DNA of 64,000 bases from positions 43,296-107,295 of the forward strand of contig JBFLZW010000036.1 of assembly GCA_040755755.1 (NCBI GenBank), read 5' to 3'. Below, one piece after another: positions 35,492 through 44,203 of this stretch. The notes beneath the pieces were generated by a model. That model was given only the letters and a program-made list of their open reading frames with translations, had not been told where the DNA came from and searched no databases. The number at the start of each line of letters is the position of its first letter. Within the stretch, counting starts at the first letter, position 1. Source of the stretch: a bacterium. Its GTDB lineage: Bacteria; SZUA-182; DTGQ01. The position numbers were made by a program, and so were the translations under genes.

Positions 35492-36334
35492 TTGAAGAAT
35501 GAGGGCAATAGCGTTGTAGAAATCGGTTCGGTTACTATCTATCTTTGTGAGCCGGATCAGGTAGAGGTGGAGTGGATCGGCCAGGAGGACCTGGTTCGGC
35601 AGCTGCGGGCGGCATGGAAAACCCGGAAGGGAGAAATGCCCATGAATCCGCGGATTGTCGGAAAACCGGGGAGCGGCAAAACAACCCTGGCCTGTGGCGT
35701 GGCCCGTGGTCTGGGCCAGTCTCTGTATCTGTTTCAGGCTACGGCAGACACCAGGCCGGAAGACCTGATCATAACGCCGGTGATCGGCAGCGGCAGTTCC
35801 ATCCGCTACATGGCCAGTTCCATCGTCAGTGCCATGGTCAGGGGCGGAACCGTTATTCTGGACGAGGGAAACCGGATGTCGGAAAAAAGCTGGGCTTCTC
35901 TGGCCCCGTTGCTCGACCGGCGGAGGTATGTGGAATCCGTGGTGGCCGGGGTAAAGATCCACGCCCACCCGAATTTCCGGTTCTGTACCACCATGAACGA
36001 GGATATGTCCACTTTCGAGTTGCCGGAATACATTCAGTCCCGGCTTCAGCCTCAGATCTTTGTCGATTTCTCCGACCGGGATGAGGAACTGGCTATCCTG
36101 CGTCAGAATCTTCCCTCGACCGAAGCTGAAATACTGGAATATGTAGCGGATTTTTTGCATGTGGCCCATGAGCGGGAGGAAGACTGTTCAATCCGTGATG
36201 GCGTCAATATCGCCCACTACGCGGGCCTGCTGGGACAGGAATACCCCGAACTGGAGATTCCCGTTAAAGTGCAGCAGGCTGCGCGCATGGTGCTGGGCAA
36301 AAAAGCGGGTCAGTATTTCCTGCGCGAATTGTAG
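35492..36334 (+). CDS. MoxR-family AAA+ ATPase
   Basis: An AAA+ ATPase of about 280 residues with Walker A GKPGSGKTTLA, Walker B GGTVILDEGNRM, the sensor-1-like FRFCTTMNEDM and an arginine-finger region LPEYIQSRLQPQ, all typical of MoxR/YifB-like proteins that act with VWA or other partner proteins as chaperones. The frame runs back to 35414, but that region is the promoter. TTG 35492 (or 35489) has AAAGGAG at 8 (5) nt and is the best start. The next gene follows 24 nt later and is probably its partner. Confidence 0.87.
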   Translation: MKNEGNSVVEIGSVTIYLCEPDQVEVEWIGQEDLVRQLRAAWKTRKGEMPMNPRIVGKPGSGKTTLACGVARGLGQSLYLFQATADTRPEDLIITPVIGSGSSIRYMASSIVSAMVRGGTVILDEGNRMSEKSWASLAPLLDRRRYVESVVAGVKIHAHPNFRFCTTMNEDMSTFELPEYIQSRLQPQIFVDFSDRDEELAILRQNLPSTEAEILEYVADFLHVAHEREEDCSIRDGVNIAHYAGLLGQEYPELEIPVKVQQAARMVLGKKAGQYFLREL

Positions 36335-36358
36335 GGGAAATCGAAGTGCAACCAGGAA

Positions 36359-38311
36359 TTGACGGTTATGGATAACGCTGAATCCGATCGAGCCTGCACA
36401 TCCACGGCTGATGACCGGGAGGATATCCGGACCGACTGGCTTTGTGGTGGTCTTCCTGCGCTGAAAAACCTCCATACGCTGCCGGTTCTGCATGGCAGCA
36501 TGGAAATGGCCAGGGTGGCCTTACAGGCAATCAGGAAAGTGCAGCCGGATGTCGTCCTGCTTGAGTTTCCCGCAAACCTTGAGCTGCTGATGAAAAAGGC
36601 TGTCGCCCGGCTGCCGAATATTTCCGTGGTGGTTTTCCCTCCCCGCAAGGGTGAGAAGGGAGGGGCGAAGCGAGCGGTGTATTTCCTGATCGAGCCTGTG
36701 GACCCGATTTGTGCCGCGGCCTGGTTCTGCCATAAAAACAATATCCCGTTTCATGGGATCGACCGGGACCCCGATCCTGATTACCCGCCGGTCATCGACC
36801 TCCTGCCTGATCCGGCAGCTCTGGAATCTCTGGGGTATTCCCGGTATGTTCAACTTTCCCTGGGAATACTGATGCACGGGATTTCCCCTGCCTCTCTCAA
36901 TATCCGGCTGAAGCGGGAAAAAAAGGACCTTCAGCGGGATATCAGCATGGCCTGGCGGATTCAGCAGGAGATAGGGCGGGGCAGGCGGGTGCTTCTGGTA
37001 TGCGGCCTGGCCCACCTTGCGGGCATCAGACGCCAGCTTGGCAGGCAGATTTTTGCCCAGCCCCTGCCGGACCGGAAGAATCCGCAAAGCTATCTGGCCC
37101 GGTTACATCCGGACTGCCTGCCGGAGGTGATGTCCGAGATACCGGCTATTGAAGGTCTGTGGGCTCAGGCGATTCAGAGCGGGGAGGAGGGCTCTGCGAC
37201 CCGCCAGGATTACCAGGCAAGGCTCCTCGATATGGCTGCCAGGACCTACCGGGAAACCTGGCATGAAACTCTCACCCCCCAGCAGATCCAGGTCTTTAAC
37301 CGCTATGCTTATTCCTATGCGAGGGAGCAGGGGCGTCTGATCCTGGACCATTACGGCCTTCTGGTGGCTGCAAGAAACTGTCTGGGGGAAACCTTTTCCT
37401 ATGTTCTCTACCAGAAGAGCAGCCTCTATCCCTTTTATCGCCCTGACGGCCTGCCGGAGCTTTTCCTGCGGGCCGAAGACCTGCAACTGGGCTCGACCAG
37501 AGTCAGGTTCCGGCCCCGTCCCCCGAAGAAAGAAAAGCAGGCCAGGGATTTTGTCAAAAGAAAAGGCCGTGATCTTCAGCCGGAAAAGTGGAAGAACCAG
37601 GCCCTCCTGGGAGAGTGCTCCCATTGTCCGGAGGATCAAAAACTCAATGCCTTTACCGACCTTTTATGCAACAAGGCCACCGGCCTGCTGAATAAAAACA
37701 TCACCCGGATCGAGCCCTTCACCACCACCCTGGGAGAAGGGATTGACATCAGGGAGACAATCCAGCACTGGAAGATCAGGGGTGGACAGCAGATCTACAT
37801 CCGCCGTCAGGCGCCGTGCAAAGCGGCCGTAACCTCGGTCGTGGTCATTTTCCATGAGAGCTACCGGGACCGCGATTTTCCCTACCTGCGGACCTGGACC
37901 CGCGAGAGGTGGGAAGAGGTCGAGCGGGCTTTTTATGCCACCTCTCCACTCGACCATCCTATCGGGCCGCAGATCTTCCGCTGCGAATATGGCGGATTTC
38001 TGGCGAGCTACAACCGTCCGGGGCTTTCCGATATCTGGATCGATCCGGACTTCTCGTTCGCCTCCTGCCACGCCGAGCGGCTGCTCCTGGCCGGAGCCGC
38101 CTATTCGAATGAAAAAACCGTCCTCTACATAGCACCCAGCCCTCCCCGCAGGAGCATTGTCCGGATATGCGAGTTTCTGGGCAAGCGGGTAATCTACCTT
38201 GACCTGAGTCTCTATCCCCGCCAATACCTGGACCGCCTGCGGTTCTTTCATGTCCTTGGCAATCACCGGGTACGCGATTACGCCGAAGATTTCATCCATC
38301 CTCTGCGCTGA
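36359..38311 (+). CDS. MoxR-associated EreA/TraB-like protein (DUF5682-like), function unknown
   Basis: A 650-residue soluble protein. The N-terminal 260 residues resemble the TraB/ChaN/erythromycin-esterase-like group: LPVLHGSMEMARVALQAI, DVVLLEFPANLELL, AAAWFCHKNNIPFHGIDRD and VLLVCGLAHLAGI. DUF5682-type proteins of this kind are found beside MoxR ATPases. The middle is helical and basic (about 385-410). The last 170 residues hold SVVVIFHESYRDRDFPYL and CEYGGFLASYNRPGL and are unrecognised. It forms a two-gene unit with the ATPase; no VWA-domain gene follows. The name is tentative. Confidence 0.7.
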   Translation: MTVMDNAESDRACTSTADDREDIRTDWLCGGLPALKNLHTLPVLHGSMEMARVALQAIRKVQPDVVLLEFPANLELLMKKAVARLPNISVVVFPPRKGEKGGAKRAVYFLIEPVDPICAAAWFCHKNNIPFHGIDRDPDPDYPPVIDLLPDPAALESLGYSRYVQLSLGILMHGISPASLNIRLKREKKDLQRDISMAWRIQQEIGRGRRVLLVCGLAHLAGIRRQLGRQIFAQPLPDRKNPQSYLARLHPDCLPEVMSEIPAIEGLWAQAIQSGEEGSATRQDYQARLLDMAARTYRETWHETLTPQQIQVFNRYAYSYAREQGRLILDHYGLLVAARNCLGETFSYVLYQKSSLYPFYRPDGLPELFLRAEDLQLGSTRVRFRPRPPKKEKQARDFVKRKGRDLQPEKWKNQALLGECSHCPEDQKLNAFTDLLCNKATGLLNKNITRIEPFTTTLGEGIDIRETIQHWKIRGGQQIYIRRQAPCKAAVTSVVVIFHESYRDRDFPYLRTWTRERWEEVERAFYATSPLDHPIGPQIFRCEYGGFLASYNRPGLSDIWIDPDFSFASCHAERLLLAGAAYSNEKTVLYIAPSPPRRSIVRICEFLGKRVIYLDLSLYPRQYLDRLRFFHVLGNHRVRDYAEDFIHPLR

Positions 38312-38329
38312 TCCTTCTACGCACATGTT

Positions 38330-38582
38330 TCCAATAGTTGAGAAGCCAACCTGGTAAAGCTTAACCAACAGCCAGAACCAGGTTTTGCGCCTATGCAGGT
38401 AACTGCATGGGTGAAGCGTAAACAGGGAGGCAGTAGGCCGTAATCCTTTGAGGGTAAAGGCGAGTCGGCTCCGAAAATGACAATCGTTGTGGAGCAAGCT
38501 GACGTGATTCAAGACACGGAAGGCAGCAACGAAGCCACCGTTAAGAGGTGAGATGGTGGAAACTCCACCGGGGTGTGTGGCC
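38330..38582 (+). ncRNA. Possible structured RNA (group II intron 5'-domain-like remnant)
   Basis: A non-coding block with several local hairpins: ATGCAGGTAACTGCAT (near 38393), GGTGGAAACTCCACC (near 38555) and GGGTGTGTGGCCACCC (near 38570). The wording (AACCTGGTAAAGCTTAACC, GGAAGGCAGCAACGAAGCC) reminds me of bacterial group II intron domain I, but no domain V or maturase is present. Bases 38507-38544 are repeated at 21239-21276. It abuts the IS5 remnant. Class uncertain. Confidence 0.35.
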
Positions 38583-38890
38583 ACCCTCCAGGGTTGGGAG
38601 CATCATTTTCTTATCATGTCGATTGGCCCCATCTACTGCCACTCCTATCTTCCACTCCTGAAATCGATCATGCACCGTGTGGCTGCCCCAAGACATCGAG
38701 GCAATGATTCCCATTGACATCCAGTACGAAGGAGGTAAAATATAGCTCTCATAGCTTGACGATCATCCATCCGTGGTCGTCCTGCCTTCTTCTTGGGCTT
38801 TGGGGCGGGTAAGAGGGTTTCCATATGCTCCCATAGAATATCGGGAAGCTGATACAGAGAGGATATGCAACTGCTTTGCATTTCTATCAC
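38583..38890 (-). pseudogene. IS5-family transposase remnant, frameshifted and internally deleted
   Basis: From ATG 38890 the frame reads ILWEHMETLLPAPKPKKK, then GRPRMDDRQAMRAIFYLL and GCQWESLPRCLG, the typical N-terminus of IS5-group transposases. Near 38690 a frameshift occurs; in the next frame SHTVHDRFQEWKIGVAVDGA and NRHDKKMMLPTLE follow. The central catalytic region normally between FQEW and VAVDGANRHD is missing, so both a frameshift and a large internal deletion are present. Confidence 0.82.
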
Positions 38891-38954
38891 TTCCTTTATA
38901 TTTCATTGATTTATCCTCTCTAGTGTATCATACTTCCCGTTATTTTTTCGGCTC

Positions 38955-39195
38955 TAACTATCTTCACAAGATTGTCAAGGAGAGTTTACCCTGGGAAAGT
39001 TTGAAGCTGGTAGTGGTGGAAAACTTACAAGACCTCAAAAAAGGCAAACAACCCAAGAGAGGGAAAGCATTCCGAAAGACGCTCAGTAACTGGAATTATC
39101 GGGAGTTGCTGAGTATATTGCAGATGCGCTGTGAGGAAAACCGTGTTTTCTTCCGGTCGGTCAATCCCTGTAAAACCAGTCAGACATGGAGGCAA
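38955..39195 (+). pseudogene. IS200/IS605 TnpB (OrfB) C-terminal fragment
   Basis: The frame NYLHKIVKESLPWESLKLVV, then NLQDLKKGKQPKRGKAFRK, NWNYRELLSILQMRCEEN and VNPCKTSQT corresponds to the RuvC-like part of TnpB. The expected SQTC..CG zinc-ribbon start is lost: the frame diverges at SQTW. No start or N-terminal half is present. The fragment is joined on the left to the IS5 remnant leader. Confidence 0.78.
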
Positions 39196-39289
39196 CTATT
39201 CGAGATAGTCAGGAACTTTCTGGAAAGGCAGGGAATTTTACCGGGCAACAACCAATAACATTGACCTATTGAGCGAAGCAACATGAATA

Positions 39290-39475
39290 AATCGTAATCG
39301 GGTAACAGGTTCCCCTTCGGGGATGCAAGAGGGAAGTTCGTGTAAGTCGAACATGGTCCCGCCGCTGTAATCGGGGACGAAATCTTCCACAAAGCCACTG
39401 TCTCTTTTGAACCAGACGGAGATGGGAAGGCGGAAGAAAGTAGAACGATCCGAAAGTCAGAAGACCTGCCTGTTA
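39290..39475 (+). promoter_or_regulatory. Cobalamin riboswitch upstream of btuB
   Basis: Conserved aptamer blocks in order are GGGAAGTTCG, CCCGCCGCTGTAATCGGGGA, AAAGCCACTG, GGGAAGG, GATCCGAAAGTCAGAAGACC and TGCCTG. The order and spacing match the AdoCbl riboswitch. It precedes a terminator and the TonB receptor gene. Confidence 0.95.
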
Positions 39476-39536
39476 TCGTTTTTCCAATCACCATTCTTCG
39501 GGGATTTGAGAATAAGGGTGAAGAAGCAGGGTGCAA

Positions 39537-39573
39537 TCCTTAATGCGAAACGAAGCATTAAGGATTTTTTTTT
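39537..39573 (+). terminator. Riboswitch expression-platform terminator
   Basis: A 10-bp stem TCCTTAATGC/GCATTAAGGA (39537-39546 with 39555-39564) is followed by nine T residues (39565-39573), about 60 nt after the aptamer. It would stop btuB transcription when B12 is bound. Confidence 0.92.
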
Positions 39574-39711
39574 GTTCTCTTCTTTTTCTCCCCACCAGGA
39601 AAGGAGGAAGACCGGCAGGAAAGTAATTCTTATGGGGATCAGCCATGATCTTATGGTTATGGCGCTGATTTTTAATGACTTCTACTATTTCTATTATCTA
39701 AGGAGAAAAAG

Positions 39712-41709
39712 ATGAGAAAGAATCTGTTCCGGGCCTGTATGCCCGCAGTTGTTCTGTTTTTCGTATTCACTCCTCCGGCTCTGGCCGGAGAGAAAGAGCA
39801 GCCTTCGGAAAAGTCCATTGTCCTGCCTGAAATCGTCGTGACCGCGACACGCAACCAGGAGAAAACCGCCAGAATCCCCTCGCAGGTTACGGTCATTACC
39901 GAAGAAGATATCCGGCAATCCCCTGCCCAGACTGTACCCGATCTGCTTCGCGACGGAGCGGGAATACAGGTCAAGGATTTTACGGGAAGCGGACGAACCA
40001 CCACGGTCGATCTTCGGGGATTCGGCGAGAGCGGGCCGCTGAATAACCTGGTTCTGGTCGATGGCCGCCGGGTTGATGAAATCGATATGAGCGGCGTTGA
40101 CTGGACTCAGATTCCGCTCGATCGAATCGAGCGGATCGAGGTTATCCAGGGCAGTTGCGGGGTTCTTTACGGCGACCGGGCTGTCGGGGGAGTCATTAAT
40201 ATCATCACCAAAAAAGGAGAAGGCCGGCCTTCCTTTTCCCTGGCCGGGCATTATGGCAGTTATCAGAACCATAAGGAAACCGTGGGAGCGAGCGGCTCAT
40301 CAGGCCCGTTCAGCTATTATGTCAATGCCGGATTCCAGGAAATGGACGGCTACCGGCAAAACAGCTTCACCCGGAATAAAACCACCGGCCTGAGACTATC
40401 CCTTACTTTCCCGGAGCGCTTTTCCTGTGATCTGACCGCAGGTTATAAGGAGGATAAGTATGGACTTGCCGGTTATCTGACTCAATCGGACCTGCAAACC
40501 TACAGCCGCTCTGGTTCCAGAAATCCCAAAAACTGGGCCAGTACGGATGAGTACTACTTCCATCTCACCCCGCAGGGTGATTTTGGAGACTTTGGCAATC
40601 TCAGGGTTTCACTCTCCTACCGGGACAAAAAACCGGATTCACATTGGATCGAATCAGATCCCAACTTTAATATCGTCATGAGCACCCACATCGAAAGATG
40701 GGGAATATTGCCCCAATATACCCTGAATACTTCATTTGCCGGATACACGAACACCCTCACCTGCGGCCTCGATTATTATAACGACCGTCTGGACGATACC
40801 CTGAACGACCTTGAGATCAGGAGAGATACAGCGGGCTATTATGCCCTCGATACTCAAGCCATAATTCCCGATCTCCTGCTGGCAACCCTCGGTTATCGGC
40901 AGGAGCAGGCAAGGTACAGATTTACTACGGCCGGGCCGGACGATGAGGCTGATCATGATATGGAAGCATTCCAGACTGGACTGGTCCTGGCCTACGCCAG
41001 TAACAGCAAGGCTTTTTTCTCCTTCGGTCAGTCCTTTCGCTTTCCGGCAACGGATGAGCTCTATTCGGCTTATTCCAGCCCCAGACTGAACAAGGACCTG
41101 AAGCCGCAGAAAACCAGGCAATATGATCTTGGCATCCAGCACAGCTTTGAGGACTGGCTGAGCCTTGGGGCTGACCTGTTCCTCATCGATACCTCGCAGG
41201 AAATCTTTTTCGATCCCTCGGAAGGATTTTTCGGTGCCAATACCAATTACCCCAAAACCCTCCGGTATGGTTCGGAAGTTAATGCCAAGGCTCTGCTGGG
41301 CCGGAAGATCAAGCTATCCGGCTCTTACACCTACCTTGATTCTCAACTGGATTCCGGGCCATATAAAGAGAGGGAAATTCCGGGGGTGGCCAAACATAAA
41401 GCACATCTTGGCGCCCATGCGGCCCTGTGGAGGTACTTCAGCCTGGATGTGCAGGGGCGCTGGGCAGGCAGCCAGTTTGGCATCTCGGACTGGAAAAATG
41501 AAGGAGAAAAGCAAAAAAGCTATGCCACGCTCGATACCCTGCTTCGCTTTAGCTGGAGGGGCTTCGATGCCTGGGCCGCAGTCAATAACCTGTTCAATGA
41601 GCAATATGACGAATACACCGGCTACAGCACCCGCCTCAGGGAGATGTACTACTATCCCTCACCGGAAAGAAACTATATGGCAGGAGTGTCTTACAAGATC
41701 AGCCTGTGA
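39712..41709 (+). CDS. btuB: TonB-dependent outer-membrane receptor, vitamin B12 type
   Basis: A 665-residue outer-membrane barrel with a cleavable signal (about 1-25, ending PALAG), a TonB-box/plug start PEIVVTATRN, plug motifs VTVITEEDIRQSP, VDLRGFGES and IERIEVIQGS, and a beta-barrel ending in the typical MAGVSYKISL with terminal hydrophobic residue. Control by a cobalamin riboswitch makes corrinoid uptake the likely job. Start ATG 39712 has AGGAG 5-9 nt upstream. No BtuF/C/D genes follow. Confidence 0.92.
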   Translation: MRKNLFRACMPAVVLFFVFTPPALAGEKEQPSEKSIVLPEIVVTATRNQEKTARIPSQVTVITEEDIRQSPAQTVPDLLRDGAGIQVKDFTGSGRTTTVDLRGFGESGPLNNLVLVDGRRVDEIDMSGVDWTQIPLDRIERIEVIQGSCGVLYGDRAVGGVINIITKKGEGRPSFSLAGHYGSYQNHKETVGASGSSGPFSYYVNAGFQEMDGYRQNSFTRNKTTGLRLSLTFPERFSCDLTAGYKEDKYGLAGYLTQSDLQTYSRSGSRNPKNWASTDEYYFHLTPQGDFGDFGNLRVSLSYRDKKPDSHWIESDPNFNIVMSTHIERWGILPQYTLNTSFAGYTNTLTCGLDYYNDRLDDTLNDLEIRRDTAGYYALDTQAIIPDLLLATLGYRQEQARYRFTTAGPDDEADHDMEAFQTGLVLAYASNSKAFFSFGQSFRFPATDELYSAYSSPRLNKDLKPQKTRQYDLGIQHSFEDWLSLGADLFLIDTSQEIFFDPSEGFFGANTNYPKTLRYGSEVNAKALLGRKIKLSGSYTYLDSQLDSGPYKEREIPGVAKHKAHLGAHAALWRYFSLDVQGRWAGSQFGISDWKNEGEKQKSYATLDTLLRFSWRGFDAWAAVNNLFNEQYDEYTGYSTRLREMYYYPSPERNYMAGVSYKISL

Positions 41710-41728
41710 GGTTGCCCGCTTGACGTCT

Positions 41729-41820
41729 GGCAGGGGGGAGGCTGGGTGGGGGTGATGGTTATTTTCATTCTCCTCATCGAAAAACAGGGAGCCCCCGACA
41801 CAGGGGCTCCCTGCTGTGGC
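41729..41820. repeat. Family C repeat after btuB, possible terminator
   Basis: GAGGCTGGGTGGGGGTGA, TGGTTATTTTCATTCTCCTC and then an 11-bp hairpin CAGGGAGCCCC/GGGGCTCCCTG (41785-41795 with 41803-41813). It lies between convergent btuB and cobT and could terminate both, although T-tracts are lacking. Confidence 0.8.
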
Positions 41821-41874
41821 AGATGAATTCACAGCCTTGAGAGTTGTGCAGTAGTTTGGGATATGCTCGCTTTC

Positions 41875-42939
41875 TTACTCACTCGCCTGGGAAACCTCGG
41901 CTTCCTCAAAAGTGGCCATACCGGTCAGGATACCTGCAGCAGCTTCGACCAGATTCATAGCCAGAGCCGCTCCCGTGCCTTCTCCCAGCCGAAGATCAAG
42001 ATCCAGCAAGGGCTTTTTCCCCAGGGCTTCCAGGGCTTTTTTATGGCCCTGTTCCATGCTCTGATGGGCAGCGATCATATATCCGGCAGCATGAGGAGAG
42101 AGCCGATGGGCAATCAAAGCACCGGCCGTTGAAATAAATCCATCGATCAGAACCGGTTTTCTCAAAGAAGCAGCGCCAAGGATCATACCGGCAATACCGG
42201 CAATCTCAAACCCGCCTACTTTGGCGGCTACGTCCAGGGCATCCCGCGGGTCTGGCTGGTTCACTTCAATAACCTTTTTGACAACAGAGATTTTATGCTG
42301 CCACTGACGATCATCGATGCCGGTCCCTCGCCCGGTTACTTCCGCAGGCTGAAATCCGCCAAGAACAGCGATGATAGCACTGCTTGGGGTTGTATTGCCT
42401 ATGCCCATGTCCCCTGTGCCGAAGATATCGACTGCCGGTCCAAGCTCACGGGCTACCTCAATCCCGGCTTCCAGGCAGCGGACAGCCTGGTCGCGGCTCA
42501 TGGCTGCACCGTGGGCAATATTTCCTGTTCCAGAGCCCATATGCTTTGAGATAATCTTCCCATCCCTGACAAGATAGCTCAGATCGCCTGCTACTCCCAT
42601 ATCGACTACCACCACTCGGCTGCCCGTCAGCCGGGCAAGCACGTTAATGCCCGCTCCTCCTTCCACGAAATTCCTGACCATCTGGGCGGTTACTTCCTGC
42701 GGATATTTACTTACTCCTTCTGCGACCACTCCATGATCGGCGGCCATGATGACGATGGCTTTTCTCGTGGCTGGAGGATGGCTGGAGCGGGTTATGCCTG
42801 CCAGATCCTCAGCCAGGTCCATGAGGCGGCCAAGCGCCCAGAAGGGCATGGTGAGCTGGGAAAGACGCTCTCTCGCCCTGGCACGGGTAACCGGATCTTG
42901 AGGAACAATTTCTTTAAGGGTTGCTTCCAATAAATTCAT
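41875..42939 (-). CDS. cobT: Nicotinate-nucleotide--dimethylbenzimidazole phosphoribosyltransferase
   Basis: CobT activates the lower-ligand base as alpha-ribazole phosphate in the nucleotide-loop assembly of cobalamin. The 354-residue protein has IMAADHGVVAEGVSKYPQEVT, DIFGTGDMGIGNTT and GRGTGIDD near the middle, and the C-terminal LRLGEGTGAALAM, whose Glu is the catalytic base. ATG 42939 (AGGAG 8 nt upstream) is preferred over the upstream frame start, which lies in the terminator's A/T run. It is controlled by its own cobalamin riboswitch. Confidence 0.95.
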   Translation of the reverse strand: MNLLEATLKEIVPQDPVTRARARERLSQLTMPFWALGRLMDLAEDLAGITRSSHPPATRKAIVIMAADHGVVAEGVSKYPQEVTAQMVRNFVEGGAGINVLARLTGSRVVVVDMGVAGDLSYLVRDGKIISKHMGSGTGNIAHGAAMSRDQAVRCLEAGIEVARELGPAVDIFGTGDMGIGNTTPSSAIIAVLGGFQPAEVTGRGTGIDDRQWQHKISVVKKVIEVNQPDPRDALDVAAKVGGFEIAGIAGMILGAASLRKPVLIDGFISTAGALIAHRLSPHAAGYMIAAHQSMEQGHKKALEALGKKPLLDLDLRLGEGTGAALAMNLVEAAAGILTGMATFEEAEVSQASE

Positions 42940-42973
42940 ATTCAAGCTCCTGCTCAATGTTATACTATCTATC

Positions 42974-43014
42974 AAAAAAAATCCCCGGACTCATTCTCAC
43001 ATAAGCCCGGGGAT
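42974..43014 (-). terminator. Terminator between cobalamin riboswitch and cobT
   Basis: Read on the minus strand: ATCCCCGG arm (43014-43007) pairs with CCGGGGAT (42988-42981), followed by eight T residues. It lies between aptamer and gene, as expected for transcriptional attenuation. Confidence 0.9.
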
Positions 43015-43079
43015 GCCGTTTTCCATCCTCGCTCTCCAGCATAACCACACCCTAATCCACGAGGGGTAATCATATATCT

Positions 43080-43250
43080 TCCCCATTCACCGGCAGGTCT
43101 TCTGGCTTCCGGATCATCTTACTCACTGCGCCTTCCCACCCATCGAAGGCAGTGGCTTTGTGCAGTTTTCATCCCCGGTTACAGCGGCGGGTCCGCAATG
43201 GTTTTCCACCATTTTCCCTTGAAAGCCTTTCTCTGGCTTTTCCTGTGAAT
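43080..43250 (-). promoter_or_regulatory. Cobalamin riboswitch upstream of cobT
   Basis: On the minus strand the blocks run CCCGCCGCTGTAACCGGGGA, AAAGCCACTGCC, GGGAAGGCGC, GATCCGGAAGCCAGAAGACC and TGCCGG. This is the same architecture as the btuB switch on the other strand 4 kb away. Confidence 0.94.
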
Positions 43251-43489
43251 CATATTTCGATAAATTATAAAATATATGCCATTCAGTGTCAAGGAAAAAG
43301 AATACTCACAGACCAAACTGATGGGAGCGACTATAACACTCCTCCCTCATCGATAAAGGGAAATGGGAAACATCTGTGAGCTTCTCACAACGAGAGGCGG
43401 GGTTTGCCCCCGCCTGTGTGTCGATGCCAATATCAATAATCTTCGGATAAGCCGCTTATCCTGCAAGACCAGAGCCAGCCAGGATAAAA

Positions 43490-44203
43490 TCAGCGGGCAC
43501 CGGTAAGCCTGACGTTATCAAAATCCACGATAGGATTGCCTTGCGCTCCTGGTTGTTCATCCACGGCGAATACTCCGACCATACCGGATAGATACGGAGC
43601 GCTGTCCTTGATGGTTTTCAATGCCGTGCCATTGACGGAAAATTCTATCGTCGGCCCGTTGCAGACCACTTTCAGGGTATTCCATACCTTGAGCCCCTGC
43701 TTGACAGCAGGACTCGTGGTCCAGGGTATCATCTCGTACCCGTTGCGTCCGTCAAACTTAAAGGCGCTGTAATAGCCGCTGCTCGCTATGGCAAATACAT
43801 AAAAATTGCCCGTGTTACTCAACCGGAAAACCATACCCTGGGAGGCATCCGGATTGCCCTGCATCCGCCGAACATCGAGCTGATAGGTAAAGTTATCAAA
43901 AGGAGCATTATAGCAACTGGCCCTCAAGGCTCCTGCGCCACTACCCGCCATTCGGTAAACACTGTCCGTAAAAGACCATACCCCTGACTCGTCGTCGATC
44001 CAGTTTTCAGCCCGGCCACGGTCAAAGTCTTCAAAAAACCCATCCCCGGCAAGCACCTCCCCAGCGGAGGCAAGGGTATCCGAATTGTTCGCATTCTCAA
44101 CCATGAGTTGAGCGCCGGCGTTCCCGGCAATGAATGCCCAAAAGGAGATACCAGCCAGGATCAAGCACAATTTTTTTAGAGCCGTACCTTTGAAATACAT
44201 CAT
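43490..44203 (-). CDS. Secreted LamG/DUF1080-like protein
   Basis: About 237 residues with a signal peptide (LILAGISFWAFIAGNAGA). The mature part is a concanavalin-like jelly-roll of the DUF1080/laminin-G type: FFEDFDRGRAENW, WSFTDSVYRMAGSG, FTYQLDVRRMQGNPD, MVFRLSNTGNFYVFAI, NTLKVVCNGPTIEFSVNG and the end VDFDNVRLTG. Such domains bind or hydrolyse carbohydrates; no catalytic residues can be assigned. AAAGGAGG lies 1 nt before ATG 44209 but 7 nt before ATG 44203, so the latter is chosen. Confidence 0.82.
   Translation of the reverse strand: MMYFKGTALKKLCLILAGISFWAFIAGNAGAQLMVENANNSDTLASAGEVLAGDGFFEDFDRGRAENWIDDESGVWSFTDSVYRMAGSGAGALRASCYNAPFDNFTYQLDVRRMQGNPDASQGMVFRLSNTGNFYVFAIASSGYYSAFKFDGRNGYEMIPWTTSPAVKQGLKVWNTLKVVCNGPTIEFSVNGTALKTIKDSAPYLSGMVGVFAVDEQPGAQGNPIVDFDNVRLTGAR

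Noticed and set aside
37664-38584. Long minus-strand open frame opposite the MoxR partner gene
   Set aside because: Most of it is the shadow of the plus-strand gene, and its N-terminal part is translation of the putative structured RNA.
38773-38954. N-terminal half of the open frame leading into the TnpB fragment as part of a protein
   Set aside because: This stretch is antisense to the IS5 remnant and its leader; only the part after about 38955 matches TnpB.
39632-39715. Short leader peptide between the btuB riboswitch and gene
   Set aside because: An ATG-initiated frame exists (MGISHDLMVMAL...), but there is no independent evidence of translation.
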